A stretch of 64,000 bases of DNA, taken from contig OX393573.1 of assembly GCA_947652115.1 (NCBI GenBank), forward strand, positions 9,198,980 to 9,262,979. The letters are read 5' to 3'. The translations under genes were made by a program, and so were the position numbers. Below, one piece after another: positions 62,470-64,000 of the stretch. This DNA comes from Blastomussa wellsi. Lineage: Eukaryota > Cnidaria > Anthozoa > Scleractinia > Plerogyridae. Positions within the stretch are counted from its first letter, which is position 1. Every line of letters starts with the position of its first letter. The notes beneath the pieces were generated by a model that saw only the letters and a list, made by a program, of their open reading frames with translations, was not told the origin of the DNA and did no database searches.

Positions 62470-63870
62470 ACTTCTATGTAGGTACAAAACAACTCTTCAG
62501 TCCAGCACACACATCAACTGAAACCTTCTAGGCCACAGACTCCACAACCACCCCAACAGATCCGCAAGACATCCTCAAACACTGGGGAGAACATTTCTCT
62601 ATGCCGCTGAACCAAGAATCCACTGCTGCAGAAGATTGCTTGAGAAATGCCCATCTCATCCCCCCAACCCTGGATGAGCCAACCATCATCCCTTGTGGAT
62701 TTTGAGACAACAATAAAAGAGAATGCCCCCAGCAAAGTCCCCTGGCTCTGACAACATCTCATATGAACTGATCACCATAGTGGCATTCCGCTGAAGAGCC
62801 GCTTGTTCAGTGGCATCCTGATAATGTGGGAATGTGACTAAGTTCTAAAAACCTCAAGAACACTGTTGTTAGTATGGCTTCCGACAAGCCTACAGCACCA
62901 TCAGCAAGATCTTCTATGCCAGACAATTAGAAGAAAAGAGCAGAGAGCAGCAGATCTGGAGAAAGTCTTTGACAATGTCTCAAGGACAGCCATGTGGATT
63001 GGCCTCCAAAGACTGGGATGTCCAGAACACTTCATAAGCCTGGTCTGTATGTGCTCTGCATGAAGATATGTCTGGACGTGTATTCCATGACAACAAGCTG
63101 ACTGAAGAGTTTCCCATCACTTCAGGATTGAAGCAGGGCTGTGTCCTTGCCCCTACACTCTTCTCCCTGTACCTAGCCGCTATGCTCCATGATATTCTGC
63201 CTGGCAACCCTGGCAGCAAATCAGAGCTCCAGTATGCAGATGACAATGCTGCTCCCTGTCATTCTACTGTTGACCTGCAACAGTCCATCAACAACTTCAG
63301 TAATGCTTACAGTCATTTTTGCCTCACCGTAAACATAAAAAGACCAAGGTGCATCACAAACATCTCTGTCCTGGAGCAAGCCATGCAACGCTGGTAGTAT
63401 TGAGTCCATGATTGTGAAACAACGCTTGCTGCGACAACTTCTCTGTAGTGAGCTGACCACTGGGTTACGTCCAAGAGGATGCCGTCTCCTCTGCTACAAA
63501 GATCAGCTCAAAGCTACTTTCAAGAAAACTGGAATTGACAAGAGGACATGAGAGACAACAGTGGCTAATCGATCTGACTAGTGACAGTCCATTTTCATCA
63601 AAACTGCCATTTCCGAAGAAGAATGGAGGCGCAGAGTAGAAGAGAAACGCGAAGAAAGAAAACACCGCTTTGCAGCCCCTTGTTCACCGCCCCCTCTCCT
63701 GTGCCCTCACTGCCACCACAAATTCTATGCAAGGATTGGCCATGCCTGCTAAGCAACCTCCTCAAACATCAAAAAGGAAACCATACTGTCAGAAGAAACT
63801 GATGCTCAGACAGGAGCCAATACCAACAAAGACAATGATGTTAGTTATCCTGTTTACTAACCACTTGGGG
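62470..63870 (+). pseudogene. Non-LTR retrotransposon RT relic
   Basis: Pieces in order on plus: TPTDPQDILKHWGEHFS, MPPAKSPGS, ADLEKVFDNVSRTAMWIGLQ, LTEEFPITSGLKQGCVLAPT, LFSLYLAAMLHDILPGNPG, LQYADDNAAPCHSTVDLQQS (catalytic YADD), then a C-terminal part LKATFKKTGIDKRTWETT and a Cys/His tail. An internal deletion removes sequence after the catalytic box near 63,400. Clade not assigned. Confidence 0.8.
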
Positions 63871-63876
63871 GGGGGG
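63867..63876 (+). repeat. poly-G tract
   Basis: About ten G residues; no other function seen. Confidence 0.7.
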
Positions 63877-64000
63877 GGCACATAACTAATTCTAAGTCTT
63901 GATGCGATGCAAATCAATTATTTGTGATGTCTACCCAAGAACAGACCCACACCCATTCTGACTTGGTCATGCAACAAATGATGCTCAGTTTTTCAATGTT

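Overview
The window looks like nuclear DNA of an invertebrate animal. A cnidarian, probably an anthozoan such as a coral, fits the mix of Ty3/Gypsy, CR1/L2-like LINE, BEL/Pao, Harbinger and Crypton relics, but this is an inference from element style, not proof. The only host gene I can support is a minus-strand methylcrotonoyl-CoA carboxylase beta subunit (MCCC2). Ten exons lie between 59,458 and 8,994. All have GT-AG borders and matching phases and give about 354 of roughly 560 residues. The start and the last exon(s) were not found and probably lie outside. Nearly everything else is mobile DNA in MCCC2 introns or downstream of the last visible exon.

Layout. 1-3819: Ty3/Gypsy element (minus) with its 5' LTR at 3631-3819, running off the left edge. 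3840-8960: a second, shattered Gypsy pol (minus) carrying nested insertions. 8994-10725: two MCCC2 exons with a LINE relic and a MITE between them. 10.9-12.0 kb: 5' part of a CR1/L2-like LINE with a 2A-like motif. 12.0-15.5 kb: a GC-rich cassette of unknown type with a large frameshifted gene and small plus-strand ORFs, one encoding a helix-turn-helix protein.

15,535-34,549: a complete 19,015-bp Polinton/Maverick (adintovirus-like endogenous dsDNA virus). It has about 0.79-kb terminal inverted repeats and a perfect 6-bp target duplication (CTCTGA), and sits in the 25.6-kb intron between two MCCC2 exons. Its left half (mostly minus) encodes a zinc-finger protein, a split VLTF3-like factor (plus), a two-helix membrane protein, a fibre-like pair and the packaging ATPase. 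A block of six 12-bp iterons separates this from the right half (plus): core/minor proteins, single jelly-roll minor capsid, major capsid, a capsid-core/adenain-type protease fusion, a zinc ribbon, a PLA2-integrase-chromodomain fusion, a BRO-N/nuclease gene, an AT-hook zinc finger and protein-primed DNA polymerase B. Morphogenesis genes and integrase are open; VLTF3, zinc ribbon, BRO-nuclease and PolB carry frameshifts or stops, so the copy is young but decaying.

34.6-64 kb: MCCC2 exons separated by a PIF/Harbinger-like element, a nearly intact L1/Tx1-type LINE with target duplication (38.5-42.0 kb), a 59-bp minisatellite, long hairpins, CR1/L2 LINE relics, a BEL/Pao relic interrupted by a short insert with a hammerhead-ribozyme-like core, a Crypton-type recombinase relic and a further LINE relic.

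The most notable points are the Polinton's gene fusion, its stacked (triplicated) termini, its two apparent promoter classes, and the unassigned GC-rich cassette beside it.
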